NCBI RefSeq assembly: GCF_024529975.1
Contig: NZ_AP024898.1
Span: forward strand, 1,240,001-1,304,000
DNA: 64,000 nucleotides
Source: Vibrio quintilis
Lineage (GTDB): Bacteria > Pseudomonadota > Gammaproteobacteria > Enterobacterales > Vibrionaceae
Direction: 5' to 3'
Position numbers and translations under genes: made by a program. Of this stretch, positions 10,630 to 20,399 are shown piece by piece. Numbering within the stretch: position 1 is the first letter of the stretch; every line of letters starts with the position of its first letter. The notes beneath the pieces were generated by a model that saw only the letters and a list, made by a program, of their open reading frames with translations, searched no databases and was not told the origin of the DNA.

Positions 10630-11811
10630 ATGTTATCGAAACGCACCCTGTTTTTCCTGCTTCTGCTGATATGCGCTGCGGGCGGAATTTACTATCAATG
10701 GTTCCGCAGCGAACCTGCTCCTCAATATGCCACTGAACCGGTCAAACGAGGACACATTGAAAATATTGTTCTGGCGAATGGTATGTTACAGGCTTCAAAA
10801 CTGGTCAGTGTCGGGGCACAGGCATCCGGCCAGATCGTGAACCTGCCGGTGAAGCTCGGTGAGTCGATCAAAAAAGGCCAGCTCATCGCCCAGATAGACA
10901 GCCTGACCCAACAGAACAGCCTCAAAAAAGCACAGGCTTCTCTGGATAGTCTGAACGCTCAGGCCAGAGCCAAAGAAGCGCAAATCCAGCAGGCACAACA
11001 GGAGTTCGATCGCCAGAAAGCAATGCTGGCCGATCACGCCAGTTCCAAAGCCGACTATGAAACCGCAGAATCAAACTTAAAGGTCTACAAAGCGCAGCTT
11101 GATCAACTGCATGCCGAAATCCAGCAGGCCAAAGTCTCGGTCGATTCCGCGAAAGTCGATCTGGGTTACACGCAAATCTCAGCACCGATGGATGGCACAG
11201 TTGTTTACACAGCGGTGGAAACCGGCCAGACAGTCAATGCCAACCAAAGCACACCAACCATCATTGAAATGGCAAAACTGGATGTGATGACAGTCAAAGC
11301 AGAAATCTCTGAAGCCGATGTGATTCATGTCAAACCCGGCCAGCCAGTTTATTTCACGATTCTGGGTCAGCCCAATCACCGTTATCAGGCCAGGTTAAGA
11401 GCCATCGAGCCCGGCCCGACTTCAATGGATGGCGACGACAGTGACATGACATCCAATGATTCTGAAGCCATTTATTACAACGGATTATTCGATGTCGATA
11501 ACCCGGATGGCACCCTGAGAATCGGCATGACGGCTCAGGTTTCAATTGTTCTGGATCAATCGGATGATGCACTGCTGGTGCCGGCACAGGTTCTGCAGGA
11601 AATGCCGGGAAGGAAGAACAGCCGCTATCAGGTGCCCGTGCTTGAAAACGGACAGGTTGTTTACCGTCCGGTCAAAACCGGCATTAACAATAAAGTAAAT
11701 GCTGAGATTATCAGCGGCCTGAAAGAAGGTGATCAGATTATTCTGGGTATGCCGACAGGGGATACATTCACCAGCCGCCGGTTCCGCCGTCCGCCGCCAA
11801 TGGGGATGTAA
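10630..11811 (+). CDS. macA: MacA-like periplasmic adaptor of ABC efflux pump
   Basis: A 393-residue membrane-fusion protein that links the MacB transporter to an outer-membrane channel. It has an N-terminal membrane anchor (residues about 6-22), a lipoyl/barrel-sandwich half ([22 protein letters not shown]), an Ala/Gln-rich coiled coil at about 95-175, the second lipoyl half ([17 protein letters not shown]) and a C-terminal beta-barrel. The next two genes supply the ABC transporter and the outer-membrane factor with short gaps (5 and 9 bases), so the three form one operon. Substrates (macrolides, lipopeptides or siderophores) cannot be told from sequence. Confidence 0.9.
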   Translation: MLSKRTLFFLLLLICAAGGIYYQWFRSEPAPQYATEPVKRGHIENIVLANGMLQASKLVSVGAQASGQIVNLPVKLGESIKKGQLIAQIDSLTQQNSLKKAQASLDSLNAQARAKEAQIQQAQQEFDRQKAMLADHASSKADYETAESNLKVYKAQLDQLHAEIQQAKVSVDSAKVDLGYTQISAPMDGTVVYTAVETGQTVNANQSTPTIIEMAKLDVMTVKAEISEADVIHVKPGQPVYFTILGQPNHRYQARLRAIEPGPTSMDGDDSDMTSNDSEAIYYNGLFDVDNPDGTLRIGMTAQVSIVLDQSDDALLVPAQVLQEMPGRKNSRYQVPVLENGQVVYRPVKTGINNKVNAEIISGLKEGDQIILGMPTGDTFTSRRFRRPPPMGM

Positions 11812-11816
11812 CCGAT

Positions 11817-13757
11817 ATGGCAGAAACGATTCTTGAATTGAAAGGGGTTTCCCGCTCTTTTCCGGCCGGCGATGAAGAACTGACCGTGCTCAAACAGGTC
11901 GATCTGCGGATCGAGCAGGGAGAAATGGTCGCGATTGTCGGCGCATCCGGCTCAGGTAAATCCACACTGATGAATATTCTTGGCTGTCTGGATAAGCCGT
12001 CTGAAGGCGCCTACACCATTCACGGTCAGGACACTTCAACCATGGAAGTGGATGAGCTGGCCCGGCTGCGGCGGGAGCATTTCGGTTTTATCTTCCAGCG
12101 CTACCATCTGCTGGGCGATTTAACCGCTGTCGGCAATGTCGAAGTCCCCGCCGTCTATGCCGGCAAAGATCGTAAAACAAGACAACAACGCGCCAGTGAA
12201 CTGCTCTCCCGCCTGGGGCTGGAAGACAGGTTAGATCATAAACCCAACCAGCTCAGTGGCGGTCAGCAGCAACGGGTCAGTGTCGCCCGGGCATTGATGA
12301 ACGGTGGTGAAGTCATTCTGGCCGATGAACCGACCGGCGCACTCGACAGCCACAGCGGTGAAGCGATGATGGCTTTATTGCAGGAGCTGCATCATGACGG
12401 TCATACTATTGTTATCGTCACGCATGACATGCATGTTGCCGAATTCACCGACCGGATCATCGAAATCAAAGACGGTGAAATCATTGCTGACAAACGCAAC
12501 AAGGCAACCAGTGAGATGAATCACCTGCCCTCAGCAGCCCCGGCACCAAAACGCCGCATCAGTTGGGATCGATATACCGAAGCGTTCAAAATGGCCTTAC
12601 TGGCAATGTCCAGCCACCGGCTGAGAACATTTCTGACCATGCTCGGGATTATTATCGGCATTGCTTCCGTGGTTTCTGTGGTTGCACTGGGGACAGGCTC
12701 CCAACAGGCGATTTTGAAAAATATTTCCTCAATGGGAACCAATACGATTGATATTATGCCCGGAACCGGCTTCGGTGACCGGCGTTCCGGCCGGGTCAGA
12801 ACCCTGAAAGCCACCGACGGCGAAGCATTGAAGCATCTTCCCTTTGTCGATAGTGTCACGCCCTCTATCAGCACAAGTGTGACGATTCGTTATGTGAATC
12901 AGGCGGTCAGTGCCAGCGTTGAAGGCGTTGGTCCGGAATACTTCCGGGTCCGGGGTTATCAGCTGGCAGCCGGACAATTCTGGGATCAGGAGAGTGTTAC
13001 GTCTCTGGCACAGGAAGCGGTGATCGATAACAACACTAAAAAAGAGATGTTTGCCGATGAAAACCCGCTCGGCAAAGTGATTTTCCTTGACAACTTACCG
13101 GTCAGAATTATCGGCGTCACCAAACCTTCCGAACGGGCATTCGGTAACAGTGATGCCCTGAAAATCTGGATTCCATATACCACAGTCGCGGGACGTATGG
13201 TGGGTCAGACCTATCTGAACCGGCTGACGGTGAGGCTCAATGATGATGCACCGAGCAGCGCCGCGGAACAGGCAATTATTTCGCTGTTGAAAATGCGCCA
13301 CGGCACCCAGGATTTCTTTACCATTAACACGGATACCATCCGGCAAAACATTGAAAAAACCACCGCAACGATGACGATGCTCATCTCAGCCATTGCGGTG
13401 ATTTCTCTGGTCGTCGGCGGGATTGGCGTGATGAATATTATGTTGGTTTCAGTGACCGAACGAACCAAAGAGATCGGGGTTCGCATGGCGGTCGGCGCCC
13501 GGCAAAATGACATTCTCCGTCAGTTTATGATTGAAGCGATTTTAGTCTGTTTGTGTGGCGGGGTTTGCGGGATTGCGTTGTCGTATGCCATCGGCATCGT
13601 ATTCTCATCTTTCGGCAGTAATTTTCAGATGGTCTATTCAGTCACTTCGATTGTGGCCGCGTTTTTATGCTCAACACTGATTGGCGTTCTGTTCGGCTTC
13701 CTGCCAGCCAGAAATGCCGCCCAGCTTGATCCGGTTGAAGCCCTGGCAAGAGAATAA
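11817..13757 (+). CDS. macB: MacB-like ABC efflux ATPase/permease
   Basis: 646 residues, the standard MacB length. An N-terminal ABC domain with Walker [10 protein letters not shown] (42-50), signature [15 protein letters not shown] and Walker [15 protein letters not shown] is followed by a membrane segment near 265-290, a large periplasmic MacB_PCD domain and a C-terminal FtsX block ([22 protein letters not shown]). MacB is a mechanotransmission pump that drives transport through TolC without crossing the membrane itself. It begins 5 bases after macA. Confidence 0.94.
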   Translation: MAETILELKGVSRSFPAGDEELTVLKQVDLRIEQGEMVAIVGASGSGKSTLMNILGCLDKPSEGAYTIHGQDTSTMEVDELARLRREHFGFIFQRYHLLGDLTAVGNVEVPAVYAGKDRKTRQQRASELLSRLGLEDRLDHKPNQLSGGQQQRVSVARALMNGGEVILADEPTGALDSHSGEAMMALLQELHHDGHTIVIVTHDMHVAEFTDRIIEIKDGEIIADKRNKATSEMNHLPSAAPAPKRRISWDRYTEAFKMALLAMSSHRLRTFLTMLGIIIGIASVVSVVALGTGSQQAILKNISSMGTNTIDIMPGTGFGDRRSGRVRTLKATDGEALKHLPFVDSVTPSISTSVTIRYVNQAVSASVEGVGPEYFRVRGYQLAAGQFWDQESVTSLAQEAVIDNNTKKEMFADENPLGKVIFLDNLPVRIIGVTKPSERAFGNSDALKIWIPYTTVAGRMVGQTYLNRLTVRLNDDAPSSAAEQAIISLLKMRHGTQDFFTINTDTIRQNIEKTTATMTMLISAIAVISLVVGGIGVMNIMLVSVTERTKEIGVRMAVGARQNDILRQFMIEAILVCLCGGVCGIALSYAIGIVFSSFGSNFQMVYSVTSIVAAFLCSTLIGVLFGFLPARNAAQLDPVEALARE

Positions 13758-13766
13758 GGAAACCGA

Positions 13767-15167
13767 ATGTTCACAGTAAAATTAAAATCTCCGGCTCTTG
13801 GCATCGCCATCAGTGCCATTCTGTTGTCCGGCTGTAGTTCCCTGACACAGACAACATTCGTACCGCCTGAAGTCGATATCCCGGCCAGCTGGCAGACGAC
13901 GGTGGTGAACACACAGGTCAGTCTGGATCCGTGGTGGAAACGATTTGATGATCCGCAGTTAAATCATCTGATCCATCAGGCACTGCAGACCAATAATGAT
14001 CTGGCACTGGCAACACTGACCTTAAAAAAAGCCCGGCTGAAAGCCGGCTTATCGGCCACAGATCGCTATCCGTCGGTCAGTTCAACCACTGCGGCGAACA
14101 AATCCACCCTGCTGGATTCCGGTTCAACCAGTTCTGATTATTCGACCTCGCTCTCTCTCAGTTATGAACTTGACCTGTGGGGACATGTGTCATCCACCGT
14201 CGATGCCGCTCAATGGAGCGCCGTCGCCAGTGCCGCAGACCGGGAAAGCACTGCGCAAACGCTGGTTTCAACCACCGCTTCCCTGTACTGGAAAATCGGC
14301 TACCTGAAAGACCGTATTGCCCTGAGCGATAAAAGTATTGGTTACGCCCGGCAAACACTGGATCTGACCCGGCGTCAGTTTAAAAGTGGCTCGGTTTCTG
14401 AGTTAGACGTCTTTGAATCGAAACGCAGTCTGGCGGGGCAGCAAGCGACCCGCAGCCAGCTGGTGCAACAATTAAGAGAGTCAGAAAACGCGATGGCGGT
14501 GCTGCTCAACCATGCACCGTCCACCCCGGAGAATATGATCACGACGCTACCGGAGACAGCGTTGCCAGAGATTGCAGCCGGTGCACCGGCTGAACTGCTG
14601 ATACGCAGACCGGATGTCAAAGCGTCCTTGTATCAGCTGAAAGCAGCACTGGCGACCAGCGACGCCACGTTCGCCTCTTATCTGCCCACGTTAACTCTGA
14701 CAGGTTCTGTCGGGGATTCCTCTTCCCGGTTAAGGGACTTACTGCAGAATCCCGTCGGCACGCTGGGCGCAAGCTTAGTACTACCGTTTCTGCAATGGAA
14801 CACGATGAAGATCAATCAGAAAATCGCTGAAGTTGATTACCAGACCGCGGTGATCAATTACCGCAAAACCTTATATTCAGCCTTTGAAGATGTCGACAAT
14901 GCATTATCGGCCCGGCAGCAGTATCAGTATCAGGGTGAAAAGCTCAAAGCGCAGTATGATGCCGCCACCGCCGCTGAACGTATTTACGCCAGTAAATACC
15001 GTCACGGCGCTGTCAGCATTCAAAACTGGCTGGATTCACAGGAAACCCAGCGCAGCGCACAGGAATCACTGCTGGAAAACCGCTACAACCAGCTGAATGT
15101 TCAGGCAACCATTTATCAGGCACTGGGCGGCAGCGATGTAGCTCCCCCGGTGACTGACGACAAATAA
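13767..15167 (+). CDS. TolC-like outer-membrane efflux lipoprotein (NodT family)
   Basis: The 466-residue product has a lipoprotein signal peptide with lipobox LLSGC (Cys about residue 22) and two outer-membrane efflux repeats. Characteristic stretches are PWWKRFDDPQLNHLIHQAL, SYELDLWGHVSSTVDAAQ and LLIRRPDV. It should form the trimeric channel for MacAB; its place as third gene of the operon supports this. The family (NodT/OprM type) differs from the housekeeping TolC, which lacks a lipobox. Confidence 0.92.
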   Translation: MFTVKLKSPALGIAISAILLSGCSSLTQTTFVPPEVDIPASWQTTVVNTQVSLDPWWKRFDDPQLNHLIHQALQTNNDLALATLTLKKARLKAGLSATDRYPSVSSTTAANKSTLLDSGSTSSDYSTSLSLSYELDLWGHVSSTVDAAQWSAVASAADRESTAQTLVSTTASLYWKIGYLKDRIALSDKSIGYARQTLDLTRRQFKSGSVSELDVFESKRSLAGQQATRSQLVQQLRESENAMAVLLNHAPSTPENMITTLPETALPEIAAGAPAELLIRRPDVKASLYQLKAALATSDATFASYLPTLTLTGSVGDSSSRLRDLLQNPVGTLGASLVLPFLQWNTMKINQKIAEVDYQTAVINYRKTLYSAFEDVDNALSARQQYQYQGEKLKAQYDAATAAERIYASKYRHGAVSIQNWLDSQETQRSAQESLLENRYNQLNVQATIYQALGGSDVAPPVTDDK

Positions 15168-15174
15168 CGATTGG

Positions 15175-15198
15175 ATACCGGCCTGCTGGCCGGTATTT
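15175..15198 (+). terminator. Terminator after efflux operon
   Basis: A 9-bp GC-rich stem (ATACCGGCC / GGCCGGTAT) with a 4-base loop, starting 8 bases after the channel gene and followed by a short T-rich stretch. Confidence 0.7.
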
Positions 15199-15410
15199 AT
15201 GTAAAAATCTCCAGATTCACTGAATCAGGATCAAAAATTTTGATTTTACAGGATATTGCGGATTTTCACCTGCTGACAGCTCAGAAAACAGATGAACTTT
15301 CACATGCATCTCTTGCAACTAAAACGATTTCCGAAACTTTGATTCAAGGTATTGAACACTTCTCAACAGATGAGTTGATTTCATCGGGATAACCAGAGAT
15401 TCAAACTTGT

Positions 15411-15450
15411 TATACCAAAATAACCTGAAGATGCAGGTTACCTGGGTATA
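15411..15450. repeat. Palindromic repeat, 40-bp class (diverged)
   Basis: The copy reads tataccaaaataacctgaag...ggttacctgggtata. It directly abuts the stop codon of the HD hydrolase gene (15451), so it could act as its transcript end. Confidence 0.85.
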
Positions 15451-16116
15451 TCAATCACAAACTGGCTCTCCGGGGGTAATTTCTTCATAAAATTGCGTCA
15501 GGAAATCTTGCATAAATTGAACACGTTTTGAGGCTATTTCTTTTGCAGCACCAGTGTTCATTTTTTGTTCCAGTCGCAATAGTTTTTTATAAAAATGGTC
15601 CACAATATACTTTTTATCATCTAATACTCTTTGGTTAACCATTGGGTTGGGATCCTGCGGATGACAAATATAAGACGCAAATTTTCCACCAACAATAAAG
15701 CACCTTGCGATTCCCGTAGCACCCAAGGCATCGAGCCGGTCAGCATCCTGTAATATTGCAGCTTCTATTGATTTGGCTTCTATTTGGGCTGAATAACTGT
15801 GTGCTTCAATTACATGTGCTAACTGGTCAATTTTTGTATCCGGGAACTCAGGTATGTCATGCATCAGCTGCCGTGCATAATCAGCAGCATATTTCGAAGC
15901 TTGTGCGTTTTCATCACTATTCTTAGGAAAACTGATAATATCATGTAAATAAGCGGCAGAAATAAGTATGTCTATATCAGCCTCAGGATAAGATTTAGCA
16001 ATTATTTTACAATTACTGACAACCCGATCAATATGCATCATATCATGTGATGGATCACCCTTTTTCATTAGTTCTGAGGCCAATGTTCTTAATTTTTCTT
16101 CAAATGTTTTATTCAT
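15451..16116 (-). CDS. HD-domain phosphohydrolase (YedJ-like)
   Basis: A 221-residue cytoplasmic protein with the HD metal-binding set: H in SHDMMHIDRV (about residues 24-33), HD in AAYLHDII, and D in LQDADRLDALGATGIAR. This arrangement matches small HD phosphohydrolases such as E. coli YedJ. The substrate is unknown; a nucleotide is likely. The start ATG overlaps the stop of the upstream AdoHcyase-like gene (ATGA), so the two are made together. Base composition is AT-rich compared with neighbours. Confidence 0.85.
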   Translation of the reverse strand: MNKTFEEKLRTLASELMKKGDPSHDMMHIDRVVSNCKIIAKSYPEADIDILISAAYLHDIISFPKNSDENAQASKYAADYARQLMHDIPEFPDTKIDQLAHVIEAHSYSAQIEAKSIEAAILQDADRLDALGATGIARCFIVGGKFASYICHPQDPNPMVNQRVLDDKKYIVDHFYKKLLRLEQKMNTGAAKEIASKRVQFMQDFLTQFYEEITPGEPVCD

Positions 16117-17279
16117 AAAAATGTCTCCAGATAAATTTCAGACAGAAATATTTCATCATTATCAGTAAGTTCATTAATTTTATTTAACTCATAATCAGCT
16201 TTGACTACTTTCTGAGCAGCGCAAACAATTGCCCCTTGGACAATATGAGCAAAATAGCCAATTTCTCCACCATCAATGAAATTGACAGCATTACCTTTAT
16301 TACAAAAATAAAGGTTGCTATTATTATTACTAATATAAAATTTTTCTTTAGCCAGCTTAAATTCATTAAAATCTATATCAAACTCATCATCTGCTGATGT
16401 CACAGAGAAAAAATAACAAACTCTATCAAATTCTTTTAAATCATTTTCTGATATTGATTTATTACCTGTCGCACAAAAAATAACATCAAAATGATTAAAT
16501 TTACTTCTGTTTTTTATTATATTTAAATTTAAACATGTTGCATGAACTAACTTGCGGGGGTCTCTGTCATAAACTGTCACATGATAGCCATAACGTTGTA
16601 AATATTGAGCAATACTTTTACCTATCTTTCCAAATCCTATCACCAGTATTTGCTTTCCATTAAAGGTCTTGCCTAACGCCCGGAACTGCTTTTCAGCCGA
16701 AAAAAGTATAGCGACACCAACCCACCAGTCCTCAGTTTCTTTTGGGAAACTCCTTGCTATAGAAAACAAGGGAATATCTATAGTTGACAGATCCTTACTT
16801 TCATATTTCTGTTGCCCGTTTTCTGTGTCCTCAACAATACCAATCACATTTTTTACAATGTCATTGTTATCGAAAATAGATGAGAAATAGCCACCGATAT
16901 CTAATATAATACACTTATCGCCGTTTGAAAAACTCTCAAACTTTTCCAGTAACTTATCTTTTGTTGAATAACTGAATCTATTCAATATTTCAAAATCGTA
17001 TTCATTAACATCCAGATATTCTATTATTTCTCTGTCAATAGATTTTGGCTTTATCAGCACCTTATTAAGGGTATTGTATTTTGATAAAATAGAAACAAAT
17101 GGAATCAAACTATTAATAGCATGGCAAACAATGACTATATTGTTATTTTTGAAATTTATATAATTGATCAACTTGTCAAAAAAACACTCCTCTGAAATAT
17201 ATTTATTATAGTGACTCACACTGCCAGTCTCATTATTATACCCAATAGATTTATACCTGCTTACTTTATTAGAATCCAT
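16113..17279 (-). CDS. Adenosylhomocysteinase-like NAD-binding protein
   Basis: A 388-residue protein of clearly lower GC than its neighbours. The central part resembles the NAD-binding domain of S-adenosylhomocysteine hydrolases: VEDTENGQQKYE, then the Rossmann glycine motif ILVIGFGKIGKSIAQYL followed by VTVYDRDPRK, and a C-terminal NAVNFIDGGEIGYF segment. The N-terminal region does not show the classical catalytic motifs of true AdoHcyase, and the protein is shorter (the family is usually 400-490 residues). The start is the ATG at 17279 with AAGG 6 bases upstream, preferred over an upstream TTG. It is coupled to the HD hydrolase. Function is unknown; a role in nucleoside or SAM-related metabolism is inference. 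Confidence 0.7.
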   Translation of the reverse strand: MDSNKVSRYKSIGYNNETGSVSHYNKYISEECFFDKLINYINFKNNNIVIVCHAINSLIPFVSILSKYNTLNKVLIKPKSIDREIIEYLDVNEYDFEILNRFSYSTKDKLLEKFESFSNGDKCIILDIGGYFSSIFDNNDIVKNVIGIVEDTENGQQKYESKDLSTIDIPLFSIARSFPKETEDWWVGVAILFSAEKQFRALGKTFNGKQILVIGFGKIGKSIAQYLQRYGYHVTVYDRDPRKLVHATCLNLNIIKNRSKFNHFDVIFCATGNKSISENDLKEFDRVCYFFSVTSADDEFDIDFNEFKLAKEKFYISNNNSNLYFCNKGNAVNFIDGGEIGYFAHIVQGAIVCAAQKVVKADYELNKINELTDNDEIFLSEIYLETFL

Positions 17280-17499
17280 ACCCAACCTTATATCACGGTT
17301 AAACCCGGACTCATTATAATATAATCAAACAGTTAATTATACATTTGAAAAATTCATCATTTATCTGTATAAATAGGAAATTAAACTTTAATTTAAATTG
17401 ATAAATATGTTTTTAATTTATATAAAAAATCAATTAAACCCCATATTTTAGTATAAAAATAACAGTGAATAATAAAAAACGATTAAAGACATGATGCAC

Positions 17500-17537
17500 T
17501 ATACCAAAACACCCTGAATATTAGTTTGTCATGGTAT
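17500..17537. repeat. Degenerate palindromic repeat
   Basis: tataccaaaacaccctgaat...tcatggtata keeps the termini and the acc-ctgaa core of the family but has lost most of the right arm pairing. It bounds the AT-rich two-gene cassette on one side. Confidence 0.5.
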
Positions 17538-17651
17538 AAACCGAAGGGCAAACGACTTATTCCACCAGAACCTCCCCGTTGCTGGTGCTGTTATTTTCAT
17601 TGTTGTTTCAGCACGAATATTTTTCCGGCACCAAATCACCGCCATACTGGC

Positions 17652-17691
17652 TATGCCCAAGCAACCTGAAGATGCAGGTTGTTTGGGTATA
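17652..17691. repeat. Palindromic repeat, 40-bp class
   Basis: Copy beginning tatgcccaagcaacctgaa and ending gttgtttgggtata, located downstream of the TM2/YidD/DUF4177 operon. Confidence 0.88.
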
Positions 17692-17714
17692 TCTCTGAAA
17701 TCAGTTCTGATAAA

Positions 17715-17739
17715 TCAGGGCCGCTACTCCCGGCCCTGA
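17715..17739 (-). terminator. Terminator after TM2-domain gene
   Basis: A 9-bp stem (TCAGGGCCG / CGGCCCTGA) with a 7-base loop, 12 bases downstream of the minus-strand operon and followed on that strand by a short T run. Confidence 0.6.
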
Positions 17740-17751
17740 AACGACAGACGA

Positions 17752-18189
17752 CTACGCCAGTTCTGAATAAGCCGGCTCAGAAACGGGCTGTCCGTTTTGT
17801 TGCCGGAGCCGCTCAAATATTTCGTAAGAAATCTGATAGTTACGCCGTCGGGCAATTTTTTGAGAAAGGAATAACTGAGGTAATTCAAAACAGCACAGAA
17901 AGATGACAATGGCAGCCCCGGTGCGATACCAGTCAACGACAAAAAACATCAACATCGCCGTCATCGTCAGCAAAATATCCATCGCAAACAGTTTATATCG
18001 CCCCAGATATAAGTGATGGAATCCGCCGATGAACACATAATTCAGCACCGCATAAGTATCCGGATCTTTAATCTGGTCCGCCTGTTCACGGAAAAAAGCT
18101 TTCCTGACGGCTTCAGAGGATGCATTCACCTGCTGCCGGAGCTGTTCTTCCCTCGCTTCCAGAACATGAAGGGGTTCAAATAACTTCAT
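17752..18189 (-). CDS. TM2-domain membrane protein
   Basis: A 145-residue product with two membrane helices in a TM2-like arrangement: DTYAVLNYVFIGGFHHLYLGRYKLFAMDILL, then MLMFFVVDWYRTGAAIVIFLCCFEL. The N-terminal 45 residues are charged and helical. The start overlaps the YidD-like stop (TAATG). TM2 proteins are small membrane proteins of unknown function; coupling to a YidD-like gene hints at a role at the inner membrane. Confidence 0.75.
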   Translation of the reverse strand: MKLFEPLHVLEAREEQLRQQVNASSEAVRKAFFREQADQIKDPDTYAVLNYVFIGGFHHLYLGRYKLFAMDILLTMTAMLMFFVVDWYRTGAAIVIFLCCFELPQLFLSQKIARRRNYQISYEIFERLRQQNGQPVSEPAYSELA

Positions 18190-18413
18190 TAAGGCACCTC
18201 ATCGTGGATTTTTTCTGTCAGATCAGGCTGATTACAACGCCTGATTCGGGCCAGCCCCAGACGCCAGCCTTTACATGCACCATATTTTTCAATGCACTGC
18301 CGGGTATACTCTGAACAACTGGGCTCAAAATTACATTCTGTATTGAACAGCTTTTTTGAGCCGCCCTGACGCTGGTAAAAACCGATCAGTTTTAATGACA
18401 GAATTCTGAACAT
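18189..18413 (-). CDS. YidD-like membrane protein insertion efficiency factor
   Basis: A 74-residue product with the YidD core: KLIGFYQRQGGSKKLF, the CNFEPSCSEYTRQCIEKYG cysteine signature and GWRLGLARIRRCNQP. It lacks the C-terminal GGxDPVP of canonical YidD and is not next to rnpA or yidC, so it is probably a paralog of the housekeeping copy. It overlaps its neighbours by one base on both sides. Confidence 0.82.
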   Translation of the reverse strand: MFRILSLKLIGFYQRQGGSKKLFNTECNFEPSCSEYTRQCIEKYGACKGWRLGLARIRRCNQPDLTEKIHDEVP

Positions 18414-18628
18414 CAGCGGCCCAGCGTAATAATCAGGGCTTCACGTCGCCAGAATAAAAGAAAACGTTTTTGTTCAATCACCTGAAACACCACCTGCCAG
18501 CCATCCTGCGCATGACGGTTAAGTTCCGCTTCTAATCTCTGTAGCGGAATACCACTGGAACCCAGCAGGATAGTCCCGCAGCCACCTTCAACAATATGAA
18601 CAATTTTATATTCTTTAAACTGAGACAT
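18413..18628 (-). CDS. DUF4177 domain protein
   Basis: A 71-residue protein resembling DUF4177: FKEYKIVHI at the start, LEAELNRHAQDGWQVV in the middle, and a hydrophobic FLLFWRREALIITL end typical of the family. It is the first gene of a three-gene overlapping operon. Function is unknown. Confidence 0.75.
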   Translation of the reverse strand: MSQFKEYKIVHIVEGGCGTILLGSSGIPLQRLEAELNRHAQDGWQVVFQVIEQKRFLLFWRREALIITLGR

Positions 18629-18735
18629 GAAATCACCAAATCCATATTTTTAATAAGAAAAACAAAAAATTAGCGATGAGATATTACCCAACAATGATAT
18701 ATGCATCAATACCTGTGACGGATTTGAACCGAATA

Positions 18736-19701
18736 TCAGAGATATCGCCGGATAAAGTCTTCCACAATATCCAGAATGTTCTGCTGCCAGAAAGGCTCTC
18801 CGCCATGATCTGCCCCTTTAAGCTGATAGCAGTACACTTCTTTGTCATGTTGTTTCAATGCTTCATAGAGTAGTACACTCTGGCCAAACGGCACAATCCG
18901 GTCTTTGCTGCCGTGAAAGATCAGAACCGGCGGTATCCCGTGAGCATCAGCTAAATAGTTCATCGGCACAGTTGGCCGGACAAGCTCCGGATGATCGGCC
19001 GGGCGCACACCACCAATCAGCAGTCCTTCCGGCGCATCGGGGCCGGTATGGTCAAGCACGGAAGGTTCATTCGCCATTTTGGCAATATCTGCCGGGCCGT
19101 AATAATCAATCACACCACGCAATTGAATTGGCGGATATAGCGAAGTATCATCGCCCGCGGCACATTCATCCAGCACCTCATTTTCCTGAGAAACGGCGAC
19201 CATCACTGCGGTATGACCACCGGAGGAATCTCCCCACAGAAAAACCTGCTGCGGGTCGGCATGATAATCAGCAGCATGTTGCATCATATAACGGATCGCA
19301 GTTTTGGTATCAATCACCTGAGCCGGAAAAGGCGCAACAGTTGAAGGACGGTATTCAACCACCGCAATCACAAATCCACGCTGCGCAAACCGGGACAATT
19401 GTGCAACCTGCGAACCGGTGTCCTGCGCCAGCCAGGCCGAACCCTGAACATAGAGAATCAGCGGATAGGTCTTCCCTTCTTCTATCGTTTGCTTGGGTTC
19501 AATAATATGCAGATGTAATGGCCCACTGTCACGTGTCGTATATGGCACACTAAAGTGAACCCGGCAACACTTCTCATCATAACCGGCCGGCAGGATCTGA
19601 ATCCCTTCGGCAAAGACATGACTCTCAGGAAAGGTTTCGCTTTCAAAAGATGACTCAATCATATCTGACAATGAATGTTGCTCAGGTTGTTTTTTAATCA
19701 T
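18736..19701 (-). CDS. Alpha/beta-hydrolase (esterase-like)
   Basis: A 321-residue enzyme with an alpha/beta-hydrolase fold. The nucleophile elbow is GDSSGGHTA, the acid is in HGSKDRIVPFGQS and the histidine in GADHGGEPFW. The oxyanion region is LYVQGSAWLAQD in place of HGGG, as in BD-FAE/acetyl-xylan-esterase-like relatives. No signal peptide is visible, so it is cytoplasmic. AGGAGA lies just upstream of the ATG. Substrate is unknown; carbohydrate-ester cleavage is possible given the plant-polymer enzymes later in the window. Confidence 0.82.
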   Translation of the reverse strand: MIKKQPEQHSLSDMIESSFESETFPESHVFAEGIQILPAGYDEKCCRVHFSVPYTTRDSGPLHLHIIEPKQTIEEGKTYPLILYVQGSAWLAQDTGSQVAQLSRFAQRGFVIAVVEYRPSTVAPFPAQVIDTKTAIRYMMQHAADYHADPQQVFLWGDSSGGHTAVMVAVSQENEVLDECAAGDDTSLYPPIQLRGVIDYYGPADIAKMANEPSVLDHTGPDAPEGLLIGGVRPADHPELVRPTVPMNYLADAHGIPPVLIFHGSKDRIVPFGQSVLLYEALKQHDKEVYCYQLKGADHGGEPFWQQNILDIVEDFIRRYL

Positions 19702-19890
19702 TGGTTTCTCCTTTCTGTGCTGTCAGATCACAGACCCGGCTGAAGCCTTCTCCGGTAAGGCCGGAGCGATAAATACAAGGTTTGCAGGGAGGCTGTGTCC
19801 GGGCGATACAACTGATTTATCATGTCACTATCCGCTGCTGATGACCAGCAGAAGACAAAAAAGGAATGGGGAAGAAACAGAAGAGAAATA

Positions 19891-19917
19891 ATCCGGCAGA
19901 CAGTTGCTCTGCCGGAT
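19891..19917 (-). terminator. Terminator after DUF3574 gene
   Basis: A 10-bp stem (ATCCGGCAGA / TCTGCCGGAT) with a 7-base loop, 27 bases past the stop of the minus-strand DUF3574 gene and followed by TATTTCTCTT. Confidence 0.6.
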
Positions 19918-19943
19918 AAACAGGCGGTTTCAAGCCATCAGAT

Positions 19944-20399
19944 TCAGAAAGAAACACATTTCGTTGTTTCGATCCGCATCACAGATTCCTGTGCAAATGT
20001 CTTTTTGTAGATAGAACGCAGGGCTTCGATGCGCTTGTTACTGTCTTGATCGTGAAGCGGGTGAATCAGCATCAGTGCACGGCTGCCTTCTTTGGCAACT
20101 TTGCCGTCATTACCCAACCACTGACCATGCGCCTTAAATACCGTTAAACCATTACGGAAACGCGGCGTCACTTCCTTATCAACAAATTTCTGCCACTCCG
20201 CCATTGTGATATCCGGTCCATGCGGACGACTCAGGCCAAAATACAACGTCGTTTCAGCCATCGGGCTGCCGGCATCACAGGCGACTGCTTTTTCAGTCTG
20301 AGGGGATTCAGCATTTACAGCGCAGCCGGTAACAAGTGCTGCACAGGCAAGCGTTGCAAGGCGTAGTGAACGTAACCGACGGAAATTCGTCTGATTCAT
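19944..20399 (-). CDS. DUF3574 lipoprotein
   Basis: A 151-residue protein with a lipoprotein-type signal (LACAALVTGC, Cys about 26) and the DUF3574 core: TTLYFGLSRPHGPDITMAEWQKFVDKEVTPRFRNGLTVFKAHGQW, abridged here to its key residues F-G-L-S and W-F-D-V-T-P. It ends SVMRIETTKCVSF. GGAG precedes the ATG. It is monocistronic and its function is not known. Confidence 0.8.
   Translation of the reverse strand: MNQTNFRRLRSLRLATLACAALVTGCAVNAESPQTEKAVACDAGSPMAETTLYFGLSRPHGPDITMAEWQKFVDKEVTPRFRNGLTVFKAHGQWLGNDGKVAKEGSRALMLIHPLHDQDSNKRIEALRSIYKKTFAQESVMRIETTKCVSF

Larger units (their letters stand above)
17280..17751. other. AT-rich intergenic region with two repeat copies
   Basis: 472 bases. The first 200 are strongly AT-rich and continue the composition of the AdoHcyase-like cassette. 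A degenerate repeat (17500-17537), a good repeat (17652-17691) and a terminator hairpin (17715-17739) follow. No gene is supported. Confidence 0.7.

Noticed and set aside
15171..15392. 73-codon open frame after the efflux operon
   Set aside because: It starts over the terminator hairpin at 15175-15198, has no ribosome site and resembles no known protein.
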